A stretch of DNA of 64,000 bases from Actinomycetota bacterium (GCA_028697145.1 JAQVFR010000009.1:36489-100488), one strand, 5' to 3'; positions 9,752 through 19,997 are shown, counted from the first letter of the stretch. Made by a program: numbers and translations. Notes: generated by a model not told the origin, from the sequence alone.

Positions 9752-10399
9752 ATGAGAGATAAGCGCCGTGTCGGCGGGATGGCCGCGGCTCTTCTGATCC
9801 TGGCCCTGGCGGCATTGCCGCCGGCGGGCTGCCTGGAGGCCAGCGTCCCTTCCCGCGAAAGCGATGAGAAAAGCGCCGCCGAGCTCCAGGCGGAACTGCA
9901 GGAAAGGATCGAGCACGCAAAAAACAACGCTGACAGCCTCGCGTTCTCCATCCATAACCTGATCAACCAGGAGCGCGAGGAACAGGGCTTCCAGCCCCTG
10001 CAGTGGGACCAGGCCCTGGCGTATATCGCCCTTTCCCACAGCGAGGACATGGCGCGGCGGGACTATTTCGACCACGTCAGCCCCGAGGGCGACGACTTCG
10101 TCGACCGCTACGAGGATCACGGCTACCGCCAGAACACCCGCATAGGAGACAGCATCTACGTTGGCGGGGAGAACCTCGCCCTCTACAGCGTGGTCCGCTC
10201 CTATACCTACAACGAGGAGACCAACGAGATCTACGAGTATGAGTACAACGAACTCGAAGACCTCGCCGGCTCCACGGTGCAGGGCTGGATGGACAGCCCC
10301 GGCCACCGCGAGAACATACTGACGCCCTTCTCCCGCGAGGGCATAGGAGTCTACGTATCCGACGACGGCGATGTATACATCACCGAGAATTTCTCGTAG
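9752..10399 (+). CDS. Secreted CAP/SCP-domain lipoprotein
   Basis: Signal peptide with Cys; INQEREEQGFQPLQWDQALAYIALSHSEDMARRDYFDHVSP...GENLAL...WMDSPGHRENIL. Confidence 0.9.
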   Translation: MRDKRRVGGMAAALLILALAALPPAGCLEASVPSRESDEKSAAELQAELQERIEHAKNNADSLAFSIHNLINQEREEQGFQPLQWDQALAYIALSHSEDMARRDYFDHVSPEGDDFVDRYEDHGYRQNTRIGDSIYVGGENLALYSVVRSYTYNEETNEIYEYEYNELEDLAGSTVQGWMDSPGHRENILTPFSREGIGVYVSDDGDVYITENFS

Positions 10400-10491
10400 T
10401 ATCCATCTTTGCGGCAGCGATCGCGCGGCGAGCGCGGGTGGAACCCCGTCGCCATGACTTCGCGCCCGACCACAAGAGCACGGAGGATCAG

Positions 10492-11667
10492 TTGAGCGTC
10501 AGTCCGTCCCCGGACGAGAGGTTGTTCAGGCGGGATTTCGTGACCATTTGCACGATCAATTCCCTAGCATATTTTTCCATTTATCTCATAGTGCCCATCC
10601 TGCCCGTTTACCTCGAGGAAAAGGGATATTCAAACGCCGTCATCGGCGCCCTCATGGCCATGTTCACCGTAGCCGCCCTCCTGCGGCCCCTCTTCGGCCG
10701 TACCGCCGACAAACGTGGCCGCCGCATCGTGCTCGTCTGGGGCACTCTGACGCTTGGAGCCTCGACCTTCCTTTACGCCGCCTTCGGCTCGGCTCTGCCG
10801 CTCTTCTTCGTCCGTTTCCTCAACGGCATCGGGCTGGCCGCCTTCCACACCGCCGCCTACGCCATCATCGGCGACCTCGCTCCATCCACGCGGCGGCTGC
10901 AGGCCATAGCGTTCTTTTACATGTCGGTTGACCTGGCTATCGCCACCGGCCCCATCGTCGCGAAAGCCATGGAGAACGCCTGGGGTTACGCGGCTGTCTA
11001 CCTCCTGGCGGGATGCCTGGCAGTGCTGGCGTTTTTTGTATCCCTGGCCGTGCGAGAGACGCGGGTCACGGGAGAAACGGAGGGGGAAAGCGTGCGCGCG
11101 CGCATGAGGATGACCCCGCTGCAGAAGGCGATCTTCGCAAGCACTATGGGCTTCACCCTCACCTTCGGTGCCTTACAAGCCTTTATCATCCTCTCCTCCG
11201 AGGCATCAGGCGTGGAGCGGGGAGAGCTCTTCTTCACCGTCTTCGCAGTCACCCTCATCGTCTTCCGCCTGGGCATGGGGAGGAAAGCCGACCGCCTGCC
11301 GCGGCAGCCCCTCATAATCACCTCCGCCTTGATCACCCTGGTGGGACTGGCGGTGATCGCCGTCGCCGGCAACCTGCCCGCCATCATCGCCGGCAGCTTC
11401 ATCTATGCCCTGGGGTTCGCTTATCTTCCTACAACCCTTTCCGCCCTCCTGCTGGACCATACGCCGGCAGGCGACCGCGGAGCCGCGCTGGGTATCTTCA
11501 TGGCCGTATTCGACATCGGCATCTGCCTGGGAAGCATCATCATGGGACCCCTCGCAGACCTCTGGAACTACACCTCCATGTACTTCGCCGCCGGCGGCAT
11601 CGCACTGGCCAGCCTGGTCTATTTCTTCCTCAAGGCCATGGGGACACGGGAGACGGCCGGAGACTAG
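10492..11667 (+). CDS. Major facilitator superfamily transporter
   Basis: 12 hydrophobic segments, FGRTADKRGRR motif; exact start uncertain (10438 GTG or 10492 TTG). Confidence 0.88.
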   Translation: MSVSPSPDERLFRRDFVTICTINSLAYFSIYLIVPILPVYLEEKGYSNAVIGALMAMFTVAALLRPLFGRTADKRGRRIVLVWGTLTLGASTFLYAAFGSALPLFFVRFLNGIGLAAFHTAAYAIIGDLAPSTRRLQAIAFFYMSVDLAIATGPIVAKAMENAWGYAAVYLLAGCLAVLAFFVSLAVRETRVTGETEGESVRARMRMTPLQKAIFASTMGFTLTFGALQAFIILSSEASGVERGELFFTVFAVTLIVFRLGMGRKADRLPRQPLIITSALITLVGLAVIAVAGNLPAIIAGSFIYALGFAYLPTTLSALLLDHTPAGDRGAALGIFMAVFDIGICLGSIIMGPLADLWNYTSMYFAAGGIALASLVYFFLKAMGTRETAGD

Positions 11668-11936
11668 GACGCCCATCCTCGCTCAGCCCGGCGCAGATGC
11701 GGCCGTGCGCGGCGCGGGCGGCGCGGCAGGCTTTACGGCTTCGGGCCGAGATATCGTTGTGGCCGGCGCGCGCAGGGATTAGACTATGCTTGACGCGGCG
11801 CTTGGCGCGGCATCCGCTCGGGAGGCCGGCGCTTATCGCCAGGCCATATGGGGATGACGGTGACGGACCGTTGATATCCACGGGAAGGGACGAGGTCAGA
11901 CGGATTTTGCGCTACGGCGAGGAGGTGAGGTCGGGC

Positions 11937-12749
11937 ATGGATGTCAAGATGAGCGACGCCGTGATAAATGGTATAAACATCCATTATCGTGAGTACGGGA
12001 GCGGCGATCCCCTGCTGCTGATCATGGGGCTGAGCGCCAACGCCGACTGGTGGGGCGAGGAGTTCATCCAGCCCCTGGCGGAACGCTTCCACGTGGTCGC
12101 CTACGACAACCGCGGCGCGGGAAGGTCCGGCAAACCAGAGGGTCCTTACCCGGTCCCGCTCATGGCCGAGGACGCGGCGGGGCTCATGGATCACCTGGGG
12201 TGGGAGTCTGCCCACGTGCTGGGCGCATCCATGGGTGGCATGATCGCTCAGGAGCTTGCGCTGAACCACCCGGACCGCGTGAGGCGACTGGTGCTGTTCT
12301 GCACCAACTGCGGGGGGCAGGAGCAGGTCCTGGCAAGCCCCGAGGTCTACGCCCTGCTGCACACCCCGAGGGACGGCGTCACCTCCGAGGACATCGCGCG
12401 CATGTCTCTCCCCCTGCTCTTCCCGCAGCGGTACATCGATGAGAACCCGCAAAAGATGGAGGAGTTCCTCAACGCCTACCTCAAGGCCCCCATCGAGCCG
12501 CGGTGCTTCGTGTGGCAGATAACGGGCGTCTCCTCCTGGTCCTGCCACTCCCGCCTGGCGGACCTGCGCCATCCTACCCTCATCGTCACCGGGACCGAGG
12601 ACGTGCTCATCCCGCCGCCGAACTCGCGTATCCTGGCGGATGCCATACCCAACAGCAGGCTGGTTCAGATCGAGGGCGCCGGGCACGGCTTCCAGTCCAT
12701 GTTCCCGGAGGAAGTGGCCGCCGAGGTCCTGGCCTTCCTGGAGGGTTGA
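11937..12749 (+). CDS. Alpha/beta hydrolase
   Basis: GSGDPLLLIMG, GASMGGMIAQ nucleophile elbow, GHGF; true start ATG 11937 inside the longer ORF. Confidence 0.9.
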   Translation: MDVKMSDAVINGINIHYREYGSGDPLLLIMGLSANADWWGEEFIQPLAERFHVVAYDNRGAGRSGKPEGPYPVPLMAEDAAGLMDHLGWESAHVLGASMGGMIAQELALNHPDRVRRLVLFCTNCGGQEQVLASPEVYALLHTPRDGVTSEDIARMSLPLLFPQRYIDENPQKMEEFLNAYLKAPIEPRCFVWQITGVSSWSCHSRLADLRHPTLIVTGTEDVLIPPPNSRILADAIPNSRLVQIEGAGHGFQSMFPEEVAAEVLAFLEG

Positions 12750-12752
12750 CGC

Positions 12753-13943
12753 TCAATCCCGGCGGCGGCTGACGCGAAGGGTCGGGGTCTCTTCCCAGCT
12801 TATCAAGGCCGCGAGGCAGGCGCGCACTTCCCGGTCGATGTCTTCTCTCTCCAGCAGCGATGCCGCTCTGCGGGCATCCAGGCGACTCGCGTCCTCCCAG
12901 GCCCCACACTGCCGCAACACACGTTCCAGCTCATCGCGCTGCTCGCAGCCGTCAGGCGGGAGCTTCGGCGCCCTGCCGCGCGATAACTTGAGCATGCACG
13001 AACTTCCCTGAATGTTGTCCACGGCGTGATAGGAGGAGAACTCCAGGATCTCTTCCCTCAACTCTCCCAGGCGCTCCTCCGCCTCCTTCTTGCGCCTCGA
13101 CCATTCGGCATACTGGTCCGCCAGCTGAGCCCCCCGCTCCATCCCCAGCTCGCGCTCCCGCATTTCCATCACCATGACCGGGTGCTTCCTCTTGGGGCAG
13201 TATGCCTGCAGCTCGCACCAGCCGCACAGTGCGCTCTCCCGCGCGGGAAAGTCCTCGCACGACTCTATGGCACGCACGGTCGCGGCCGCCTCCGCGGCTA
13301 TCCTCTCCAGGTCGCTCCTCTCCCTGCGCAGTCTCAACTCGCGGTCGAAGGCCAGGTAATGCCAGACCAGCTCGACCTCGCGGGCGTCCTCGAAGGCATC
13401 CTCCACCGCCAACTGGTATAGGCTGAGCTGGCGGTCCCGCTCCAGGTCATGCCGGGACGGCAGGGTGGTGGAGGTCTTGTAATCGTGGATCTCGTAGCGC
13501 CCCTCCCCCAGGCTGTCCAGGCGATCGAGGATGCCGGTGAAATCCACCCGCTCGCCCGAGGGGTGCTCGAGCGGTATGACCACTTTCCTCTCCAGCCAGA
13601 CCGGCGCGCCGCCGGCGAAGGGGTAATGGCGCCGGTGATAATCCCTAACGCAGCGCAGGCCGGTCTGACGGTAGTCCTCGACGCAGTAATCCTGCCGGAC
13701 CACGAAAACGTCATCGCTTATGGTCGTATCCCAGAGGCTCTGATAGTAGTCGGCGATCTCGTCCTCGCTCGGACAGCGCGACATGAGCACGTCACGGTAG
13801 AGCTTCTCCAGCGCTGCGTGCACCGTGCTTCCCATGAACGCCTCGATACTCTTCCGCCCCGTCCGGATACGGTCCACATATTGCAGGCGGTATTTGAGGG
13901 GGCAGTTCTGATAGGTCTCCAGCTGGCTGTGCGAATATGCCAT
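12753..13943 (-). CDS. PD-(D/E)XK (RecB-type) nuclease domain protein
   Basis: SHSQLETYQNCPLKYRLQY, DFTGILDRLD, IHDYKTS, C-terminal CGWCELQAYCP cluster. Confidence 0.88.
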   Translation of the reverse strand: MAYSHSQLETYQNCPLKYRLQYVDRIRTGRKSIEAFMGSTVHAALEKLYRDVLMSRCPSEDEIADYYQSLWDTTISDDVFVVRQDYCVEDYRQTGLRCVRDYHRRHYPFAGGAPVWLERKVVIPLEHPSGERVDFTGILDRLDSLGEGRYEIHDYKTSTTLPSRHDLERDRQLSLYQLAVEDAFEDAREVELVWHYLAFDRELRLRRERSDLERIAAEAAATVRAIESCEDFPARESALCGWCELQAYCPKRKHPVMVMEMRERELGMERGAQLADQYAEWSRRKKEAEERLGELREEILEFSSYHAVDNIQGSSCMLKLSRGRAPKLPPDGCEQRDELERVLRQCGAWEDASRLDARRAASLLEREDIDREVRACLAALISWEETPTLRVSRRRD

Positions 13944-14450
13944 GAAAGAACACCTCCACCGCAAGTTTATCCGCGCCCTGTGACAAAACCGTCATCGCCG
14001 CCGCTTTCCTGCCGGCTCCTTCGTCCGGCGCGAACCGGAACGGGGCTGCGAGGAGGGCACGGGAATGCGATAATCGCCGCAATGGTCAAATGGCCACGCG
14101 TTTACCCGTTAGGCTAAACCTATAGTTTATAGTAATATATATATGCTTTCTCGCGGGATTTCTGCCTGAATCCCCCCGCTGACGCTATTCTCTATCTCAC
14201 CCTTCCCGCCGGACTTCCCCACGCGTAGAGACAGCCCCATCCGCGCCAAGCCCCATGGATACTGGATCACAGCCGATTGCCAACTCCAAAGAGACACGCT
14301 TCACCGCTAAATCCCCATAAACCAATAACCTGGACTACAGGTTTAGATATTTGAGATTTCCGGTATCTTTTCCCCTTGTGCCCAATGCGATTATCCGGCG
14401 TTTACGAAAAACCATACAAGATGCGGACTTCCAGCCGGATGGAAAAGAGA

Positions 14451-14471
14451 GGGGCCGGTCGCGCCGGCCCC
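14451..14471 (-). terminator. Intrinsic terminator for the 14497-15102 gene
   Basis: GGGGCCGG-TCGCG-CCGGCCCC with TCTCTTTTCC tail on the minus strand. Confidence 0.75.
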
Positions 14472-14496
14472 TCCCGTTGCATGTTCTCCCCGGGTA

Positions 14497-15102
14497 TCAG
14501 CCCTCCTCCGTGACCTCCCTTATCATCATCTTCCTCGTCCGGCGGGTACGAACGACCTTCTTGATCACCCGGTATCCGACGTAAGCCCCGATGACGATGG
14601 GGACAACCTTCTTGGCCTGTTCCAGGACCTCCTGCATCTGCTTCTGGCGTTCGTCCGCCTCCTCCTTGGCGATCTCCTGCAGCTCCTGCGCCGTCTCCTT
14701 CATCTCCTCGCCCGCATCCTTGATCGGCTGCATGACCTCGTTGCCGAGCTTGGGGATTTCTTTCGCGGCCTTGCGCGCGATAGCGACCCCGATCGCGGCT
14801 ATAACTGCCCCCAGCAGCAGCGAGCCCGCCACAACGATAAGGGCGGAAAGCCACAGCCGGTCCAGCGCTATGTTCACCAGCAGGATTATCACGGCAATGA
14901 TGTACACGGACGCTACGGCAACGACGGTCAGCCCGAAGACGGAGATGCCCGCGCCGATCCCCATGCGGGTTCCGGCATCCTTCGCCTTTCTCTTCAGCTC
15001 TGTGCCCTCGGGGCCCTTCAGCCTCTCGAGTTGCTGCTTCATCCTGGCGCTGAGCCCCACCATACGCTGCAGGCGCTCCTTCATCTCCGCAAGCTTACTC
15101 AC
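14497..15102 (-). CDS. Membrane protein, holin-X-like/hypothetical
   Basis: Two strong TM segments flanked by charged coiled-coil regions. Confidence 0.7.
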   Translation of the reverse strand: MSKLAEMKERLQRMVGLSARMKQQLERLKGPEGTELKRKAKDAGTRMGIGAGISVFGLTVVAVASVYIIAVIILLVNIALDRLWLSALIVVAGSLLLGAVIAAIGVAIARKAAKEIPKLGNEVMQPIKDAGEEMKETAQELQEIAKEEADERQKQMQEVLEQAKKVVPIVIGAYVGYRVIKKVVRTRRTRKMMIREVTEEG

Positions 15103-15341
15103 CCAACCCTCCTCCTTTCCCCTGCAAGGTCGGCACGTATATGGTTAATACGGAATTCACCCCGTCTTCATGCACCTTGACGTATGCGCTAACGTCCGCG
15201 CGTTTGGCTTGTTTCACTCATATATTACACACTTATCTTCTCCAATATAATCCCTTAGACCTCCCGCAATAGGCCTTATTTCCCTGGATTCCGTGGCCGG
15301 AGGGTTGTTTTTCACCCCCAGTCTGTGGGTATATAAAGCTT

Positions 15342-15755
15342 ATGCCACAAGCGAACTGGGTCATCATCTTACACTTCGTATTGTTGTGGGGCAGCGTGAT
15401 AACCGGCCTCGCGGCCGGGTGGCGCATCGGTATACCCGTGCCCGTCGCCGTCCCCCTGGGGCTGCTCGTGTGGCTTCTTGGGCTTCTCTACAACGTGAGC
15501 ATCATCCAGCGCCGGCGGCGCGGGCTGGCCGTTCGCCGCCCCGCCCTCGGTCACCGCGGATTCCTGAGGATATCCGCAAGGACTATCATGAACCTGGGGG
15601 TGGCCATCGGCTTCGGGTCGTGGCTTACCCTGATCGTAGCGGCTATTCTCATCCCGTTCTACGCAGCCGCAGCGCGCAGGAGAGAGCGTTACCTCGATTA
15701 CATGCGCACCGGGATGATGTCGGACGCCTTCCCCGACCGCGTCGTCAGACATTGA
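15342..15755 (+). CDS. Small hypothetical membrane protein
   Basis: Three TM segments; good codon usage. Confidence 0.6.
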   Translation: MPQANWVIILHFVLLWGSVITGLAAGWRIGIPVPVAVPLGLLVWLLGLLYNVSIIQRRRRGLAVRRPALGHRGFLRISARTIMNLGVAIGFGSWLTLIVAAILIPFYAAAARRRERYLDYMRTGMMSDAFPDRVVRH

Positions 15756-15788
15756 CTGCCCGCCGCCGCCATCCGCCGGCGCGGTCAT

Positions 15789-17105
15789 TCACGCTTCCCC
15801 GCCGGCCGCATGCGGCCAGAAGCGCGCCATCATATCCAGGGCTAGGGCCGGCCAGCAGAAGTCGGCTATCCTCCTGCCTTCACCGCTCCGGGAATCGTAG
15901 TATTCGTGGAAGCCCTCACGCAGGACCATGCGCACCACCCTCGCGGTCATCTCCCGCGCCTCCTTCTCGTAGCCGTATTCCCCGAGCCCGATGGCGAGCA
16001 TCCAACAGAAGTTGATCCACACGCAGTGCCCCGACCAGAGGCGGCGGTCCACCCATTCTCCCTCCCCCCGCAACTCGCTCTCCGGGTTAAAGGGCACGGG
16101 GTACTCGGTCCAGAACTCGTCCGCGTTCAGCAGGTGTTCCTCTATCACCCTCTCCGCCCTCGCGCCGCTGCAAAGCCCGCCGAACAGCGGCATGAGCGAG
16201 TCCGCGGTCTTGCGCCGGGCCAGCCGCGGTCGTTTTATCCCGAAGCGGGGGAAGTAACACCCCTCCCTTTCATCCCAGCACAGCTCGTCCATGGCGTCCA
16301 TCATCGCGCTCGCCCTCCTCGCGTACCTGTCCTGCTCCTCTCCTTTGCCGAGCTCCCCCGCCAGGTAGGACATGCTGCGGCAGGCGCGGATGGTAAGGCA
16401 GTTCATGGTGAGCTCTTCGCACGCGAAGCGGTCGGCCGCGGCCAGCTTCGCGGCGTCCCATCCCTTGAGCAGGTTGAAGGCGAAAAGGGCGGTGGGGTAG
16501 AGATGCGACCTCAGCGCGTTCCTCCAGCCGCTGCGGTCGAGCCCCATGGCGCTGAAGAACTGGGGGGACATGTCGGTGCCGGATTCCCAGGGGTGGAAGA
16601 TGGTGACCAGGCCGTCGCCGTGCGCGTTTCTTTCCTCGAGGAGGAAGTCCAGGCTGCGGCGCATGCCGTCCCACGACCTCAGCAACCACGCTTCGTTCCG
16701 GGTACGCCTGAATACCATCTCGGCCGCGAAATGATAGCTGGGCGGATCCACCATGTAGGACGCGCCGTTGCGGTCGAAGCCCAGGCGCACCAGCAGGGTG
16801 AGCATCTTGCGTAAGCGCGGTCGGGAGGCATGATGGGGAAGCAGCGTCTCGTGGGGAAGGTGACCGTGCTTGCCCTCCTGGCGGAACAGGGTCTCCAGCT
16901 CCCGCTCCGCCTTGACCGCGTCCAGGTGGGTCATGGCCGCGGCATGAAAACCGCTGTCCCAGCCGAAGAGCGAGGGATAATGGTCATGGGAGGGCATGTG
17001 GTAATAGACGTCGCCCCGGTCCACCTCGTTCAACGCAAAGACTCGCCGGGCTTCGCTTGCCAGCTCCTTCCAGTCTTCACCCGTTAGGGGGGCGGGATCG
17101 TTCAA
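15789..17105 (-). CDS. Glycoside hydrolase (GH63/mannosylglycerate-hydrolase/trehalase-like (alpha/alpha)6 barrel)
   Basis: HDHYPSLFGWDSGFHAAAMTHLD, GHLPHETL, WESGTDMSPQF, LFGGLCSG; probable TTG start overlapping upstream stop (TTGA). Confidence 0.75.
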   Translation of the reverse strand: MNDPAPLTGEDWKELASEARRVFALNEVDRGDVYYHMPSHDHYPSLFGWDSGFHAAAMTHLDAVKAERELETLFRQEGKHGHLPHETLLPHHASRPRLRKMLTLLVRLGFDRNGASYMVDPPSYHFAAEMVFRRTRNEAWLLRSWDGMRRSLDFLLEERNAHGDGLVTIFHPWESGTDMSPQFFSAMGLDRSGWRNALRSHLYPTALFAFNLLKGWDAAKLAAADRFACEELTMNCLTIRACRSMSYLAGELGKGEEQDRYARRASAMMDAMDELCWDEREGCYFPRFGIKRPRLARRKTADSLMPLFGGLCSGARAERVIEEHLLNADEFWTEYPVPFNPESELRGEGEWVDRRLWSGHCVWINFCWMLAIGLGEYGYEKEAREMTARVVRMVLREGFHEYYDSRSGEGRRIADFCWPALALDMMARFWPHAAGGEA

Positions 17106-17380
17106 GGCTCCGGGGGGTTGAGATAGGCGGGGACCCCGTACACTTTTTCGTATGCCCTGCACCACGGGCACACCTTGAGTTTTGATTCCAGCCTCACCAC
17201 CCGGTTGAAGAAGCCCTTGCCCTTTTCCCTGCCGACCCTGCAGGCCGTGCACTTGCTCCTGCAGAACTCCGCTCTCTGCAGGGTCTTCTCGTCGAACTGC
17301 CCGGTTGCCGCCGCGTCGTTCTCCGCCATCTCTGCCCCTTTCTCGTCCACCGTCTGGCACAACCTCGCGAAAGCCTGCAT
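17102..17380 (-). CDS. Small cysteine-rich hypothetical protein, translationally coupled to the downstream hydrolase
   Basis: MQAFARLCQ...CRSKCTACR...KVCPWCRAYEKVYG; stop overlaps TTG start of the hydrolase. Confidence 0.65.
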   Translation of the reverse strand: MQAFARLCQTVDEKGAEMAENDAAATGQFDEKTLQRAEFCRSKCTACRVGREKGKGFFNRVVRLESKLKVCPWCRAYEKVYGVPAYLNPPEP

Positions 17381-17548
17381 ACCCGCGACACACAGGCGGC
17401 CGCCGGAACCCCCGTGGATTTTCAGGCTCTTTCCTGGGGAAGGCTACCTGAATATTACCCCGGGAAGGCGGGCGTGGAAAGGACCCGGTCCCGGTTTGGC
17501 CGCATCGCCGCCGGGTTTCTCCGGCTCCTGCGTCCTTTCGCCACGGGC

Positions 17549-18586
17549 CTATCCCCTGACTCTCACCAGCAAGACGCCGGGCTCGGGCGTCTCCCAGTCG
17601 AAATCGGCCCCTTCTCCTCCGCTGACGGCGGCGACCATGCCCGCCACCATGGGCGCGTTGAAGGGATTGCGCACGGCCACGCCGGCCTCCAGTTCCTCGC
17701 GTGAGGGGTTGTCGGAATCAGGTATCCCGAAACCACGCACCTTCATGAAAGAGAGGTTCCCGAGGTAAGAGGGGTGGCTGCCGATAAGCTTGCGGTAAGT
17801 CTCGAACGAAAACCTGGAGACCATGAAAGGTATTTCCTCGCCCAGTTCCCTCTCCAGCTCGCGCAGTATGGTATTCAGGCCCTCCACGTCTATATATATT
17901 ATCCATTCTCCCGTGGTCTCATCCATGATCTTGCCCTGCGCGACGTCCCAGTGGAAGTTGCCTACCCCCAGAGGGACGCCGCAGGTTCCGCAGCGGTCGA
18001 AACCGGCCCGGGCCGGCGCCTCGGGGGTTCTCTCCAGCTCCAGGCGCTCCTCTTTCGGCAGGTTGTCATCGACGTATAGCTCCAGATACCACACGTCACC
18101 TATCTGCCCGTACACGGGCCGGCACCTTTTCCCCTCCAGGCTCTCGAATGCCCCGCACACGTCGCCGACGAACAGGACGGGGTGGTAAACGGAGCTGACC
18201 CGGCCGACGAACCTGATGCCGGGTTTATAGCTCAGCAACCGCGCTTTGGCCAGCCCGATCATCGCCGCCTGGCGGATCATGATCAGATATCCCAGTCTGC
18301 GGAAAGGCCTGAGGCGGGCGATGGCCCCCGTGATGCCGGATACCACGTCGTCCACGTAGAGCTTTGCATCCCGCCGCTTGGCGTCGATGATGATGTGATC
18401 GATGGGCACTCCCAGGGTTTCGCCGATGTGGTCGAGGGCGCCCGCGAAGACCTCCCTTTCCACCAGGATGCCCCTGGACCCGCCGAGGCGGCTTTCCAGG
18501 ATCCCGTCATCCCGCCAGCGATGCATGAAAGCGATGCGCTTGGGCACCCCGCAAGCCCCGCATCTCGTCAGAGACAAGTCGTTCAC
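17549..18586 (-). CDS. Hypothetical protein with internally duplicated CxxCGVP-containing domain
   Basis: RCGACGVPKRIAFMHRW...DGIL near N-terminus and RCGTCGVPLGVGNFHWDVAQGKI in the second half. Confidence 0.75.
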   Translation of the reverse strand: MNDLSLTRCGACGVPKRIAFMHRWRDDGILESRLGGSRGILVEREVFAGALDHIGETLGVPIDHIIIDAKRRDAKLYVDDVVSGITGAIARLRPFRRLGYLIMIRQAAMIGLAKARLLSYKPGIRFVGRVSSVYHPVLFVGDVCGAFESLEGKRCRPVYGQIGDVWYLELYVDDNLPKEERLELERTPEAPARAGFDRCGTCGVPLGVGNFHWDVAQGKIMDETTGEWIIYIDVEGLNTILRELERELGEEIPFMVSRFSFETYRKLIGSHPSYLGNLSFMKVRGFGIPDSDNPSREELEAGVAVRNPFNAPMVAGMVAAVSGGEGADFDWETPEPGVLLVRVRG

Positions 18587-18680
18587 CCCCTAAGCAGATC
18601 AACCCTAAATATACCAATAGGATAGCACGGCCTCGTATGGAACAAAAACGCTGCGGCCGGAACGGTGGAGAAAAAAGGAG

Positions 18681-19066
18681 AGGGAGCCAGCCTGTAAGCC
18701 GGATCCTGTACCCGGACTGAACCGGGCGGTGGTCATCCATCTGGGACCGCCGTTACCGGCGGCCTCGAGCGGCCCACCCGAGCCTCGAGCGCTGCGGGCC
18801 ACAGCATCGGCTCCTATTTGGCCTTGCTCCGGGAGGGGTTTACCTAGCCGGCCTGTCACCAGAACCGCTGGTGGGCTCTTACCCCACCTTTTCACCCTTG
18901 CCTGCCGGCACCGCATGCGCAGCACCGGCGGGCGGTTTCCCTTTCTGTGGCACTTTCCGTCGGGTCACCCCGCCTGGGCGTTACCCAGCTCCCTGCCCTG
19001 TGGAGTCCGGACTTTCCTCGAGAGCGGCTGCCGCCGCGCCCGCGACCACCCGGCTGACTCCCTCCT
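18681..19066 (-). ncRNA. rnpB: RNase P RNA (class A)
   Basis: Minus strand: GGGAGTCAGCCGGGTGGTCGC...GAGGAAAGTCCGGACTCCACAGGGCAGG...GACGGAAAGTGCCACAGAAA...AGGTAAACCCC...ATAGGAGCCG...ACAGGATCCGGCTTACAGGCTGGCTCCCT, all hallmark RNase P blocks. Confidence 0.97.
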
Positions 19067-19096
19067 CTTTGATTATAACCCACGGGTGTAAGCCAT

Positions 19097-19390
19097 CTAC
19101 TCACCCGAGAGCTTTTCCATCTCCTTGTGGGTGAGAAAATCGCCGGCCTCTATCTCCTTGCGTGCTTCCTTGCGCCTGGCGATGAGCTCAGGGTGGTTGG
19201 CCAGGATAAAATCCTCGAGGTCCTCTTCCGAGAACGGAATGAGCATGGCCCTGGGCCTGCCGTGCCAGGTTACGATGATCCACTTGTCCTCCTCGGCGAC
19301 GTCGCGCACCACGGCAGACATCTGCCCCTTCATCTCCTTCACTCCCATAAAGCCTATGGATGAGGGAGGCTCCATGGCCTCTATCTTCAT
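19097..19390 (-). CDS. Phd/YefM-like type II antitoxin
   Basis: VKEMKGQMSAVVRDVAEEDKWIIVTWHGRPRAMLIPFSEEDLED. Confidence 0.7.
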   Translation of the reverse strand: MKIEAMEPPSSIGFMGVKEMKGQMSAVVRDVAEEDKWIIVTWHGRPRAMLIPFSEEDLEDFILANHPELIARRKEARKEIEAGDFLTHKEMEKLSGE

Positions 19391-19550
19391 GTGGCCCGCC
19401 GATGCCTTAGTCTTTGCGCTGCCAATGCCTCTCGCTGGTGGATAATATGAGGCGATTATCAGTCGTTGCTTTTCTTGACCGTCAGCGCTTCATTACAATA
19501 TCGCGCATCCGCCATGCCCTTCCTTGCCCGGCGTCGCGGGCATATCCCGC

Positions 19551-19997
19551 TTATCTTCGATGGAGCGAGGCTATAGCCGGCACCCTGTTGAACACCAAGA
19601 TGCCTAAGGGCAGAGTTATGAGCGCTACGCACAGAAACCAGCCTAGAAATATCGCCGCCAAACTGAAGGCGAGCCCGAAAGGGTAGTATATGACCCTGAC
19701 CCAGAGCGGGAACTGCTCCGCGTTCTCCAGCTTTGCCGTGTAGCCGGATTCGTCGGTTATCACCCGCATGTTCCTCTCCCGCGCCTTCAGAGAAATCGCC
19801 CCCGGGACTTTATTCAGCATGACCACGCCCAAGGGGGCGAAGACAACGGTAGCGTACATGACCCAGGAGAGCAGCGCCCAGAAGAGCCCGAACCACCAGC
19901 CGATGAAACAGAAATACAGGGCTCTTATAATGAGCCCATGGGTCTTCACCTTGATCACAATGGGCTGTGGTGTCTGGGTTTGCTGCACCATAATCAC
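19551..19997 (-). CDS. YccF-domain inner membrane protein
   Basis: Duplicated FxGWWFGLFWALLSW...PLGVVMLNKVPGAISL / FLGWFLCVALITLPLGILVFNRVPAIASL. Confidence 0.85.
   Translation of the reverse strand: MIMVQQTQTPQPIVIKVKTHGLIIRALYFCFIGWWFGLFWALLSWVMYATVVFAPLGVVMLNKVPGAISLKARERNMRVITDESGYTAKLENAEQFPLWVRVIYYPFGLAFSLAAIFLGWFLCVALITLPLGILVFNRVPAIASLHRR

Noticed and set aside
8531-10306. 591-aa ORF taken at full length
   Set aside because: The N-terminal ~250 residues are antisense to the CAP-domain lipoprotein; the true gene starts at MRIAVVGAGS (9556).
12753-13943. PD-(D/E)XK protein considered as Cas4
   Set aside because: No CRISPR or cas genes nearby; stand-alone RecB-like nucleases of this type are common.
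18605-19134. ORFs within 18605-19134 on both strands
   Set aside because: They lie within the RNase P RNA gene, which is recognisable across its full length.
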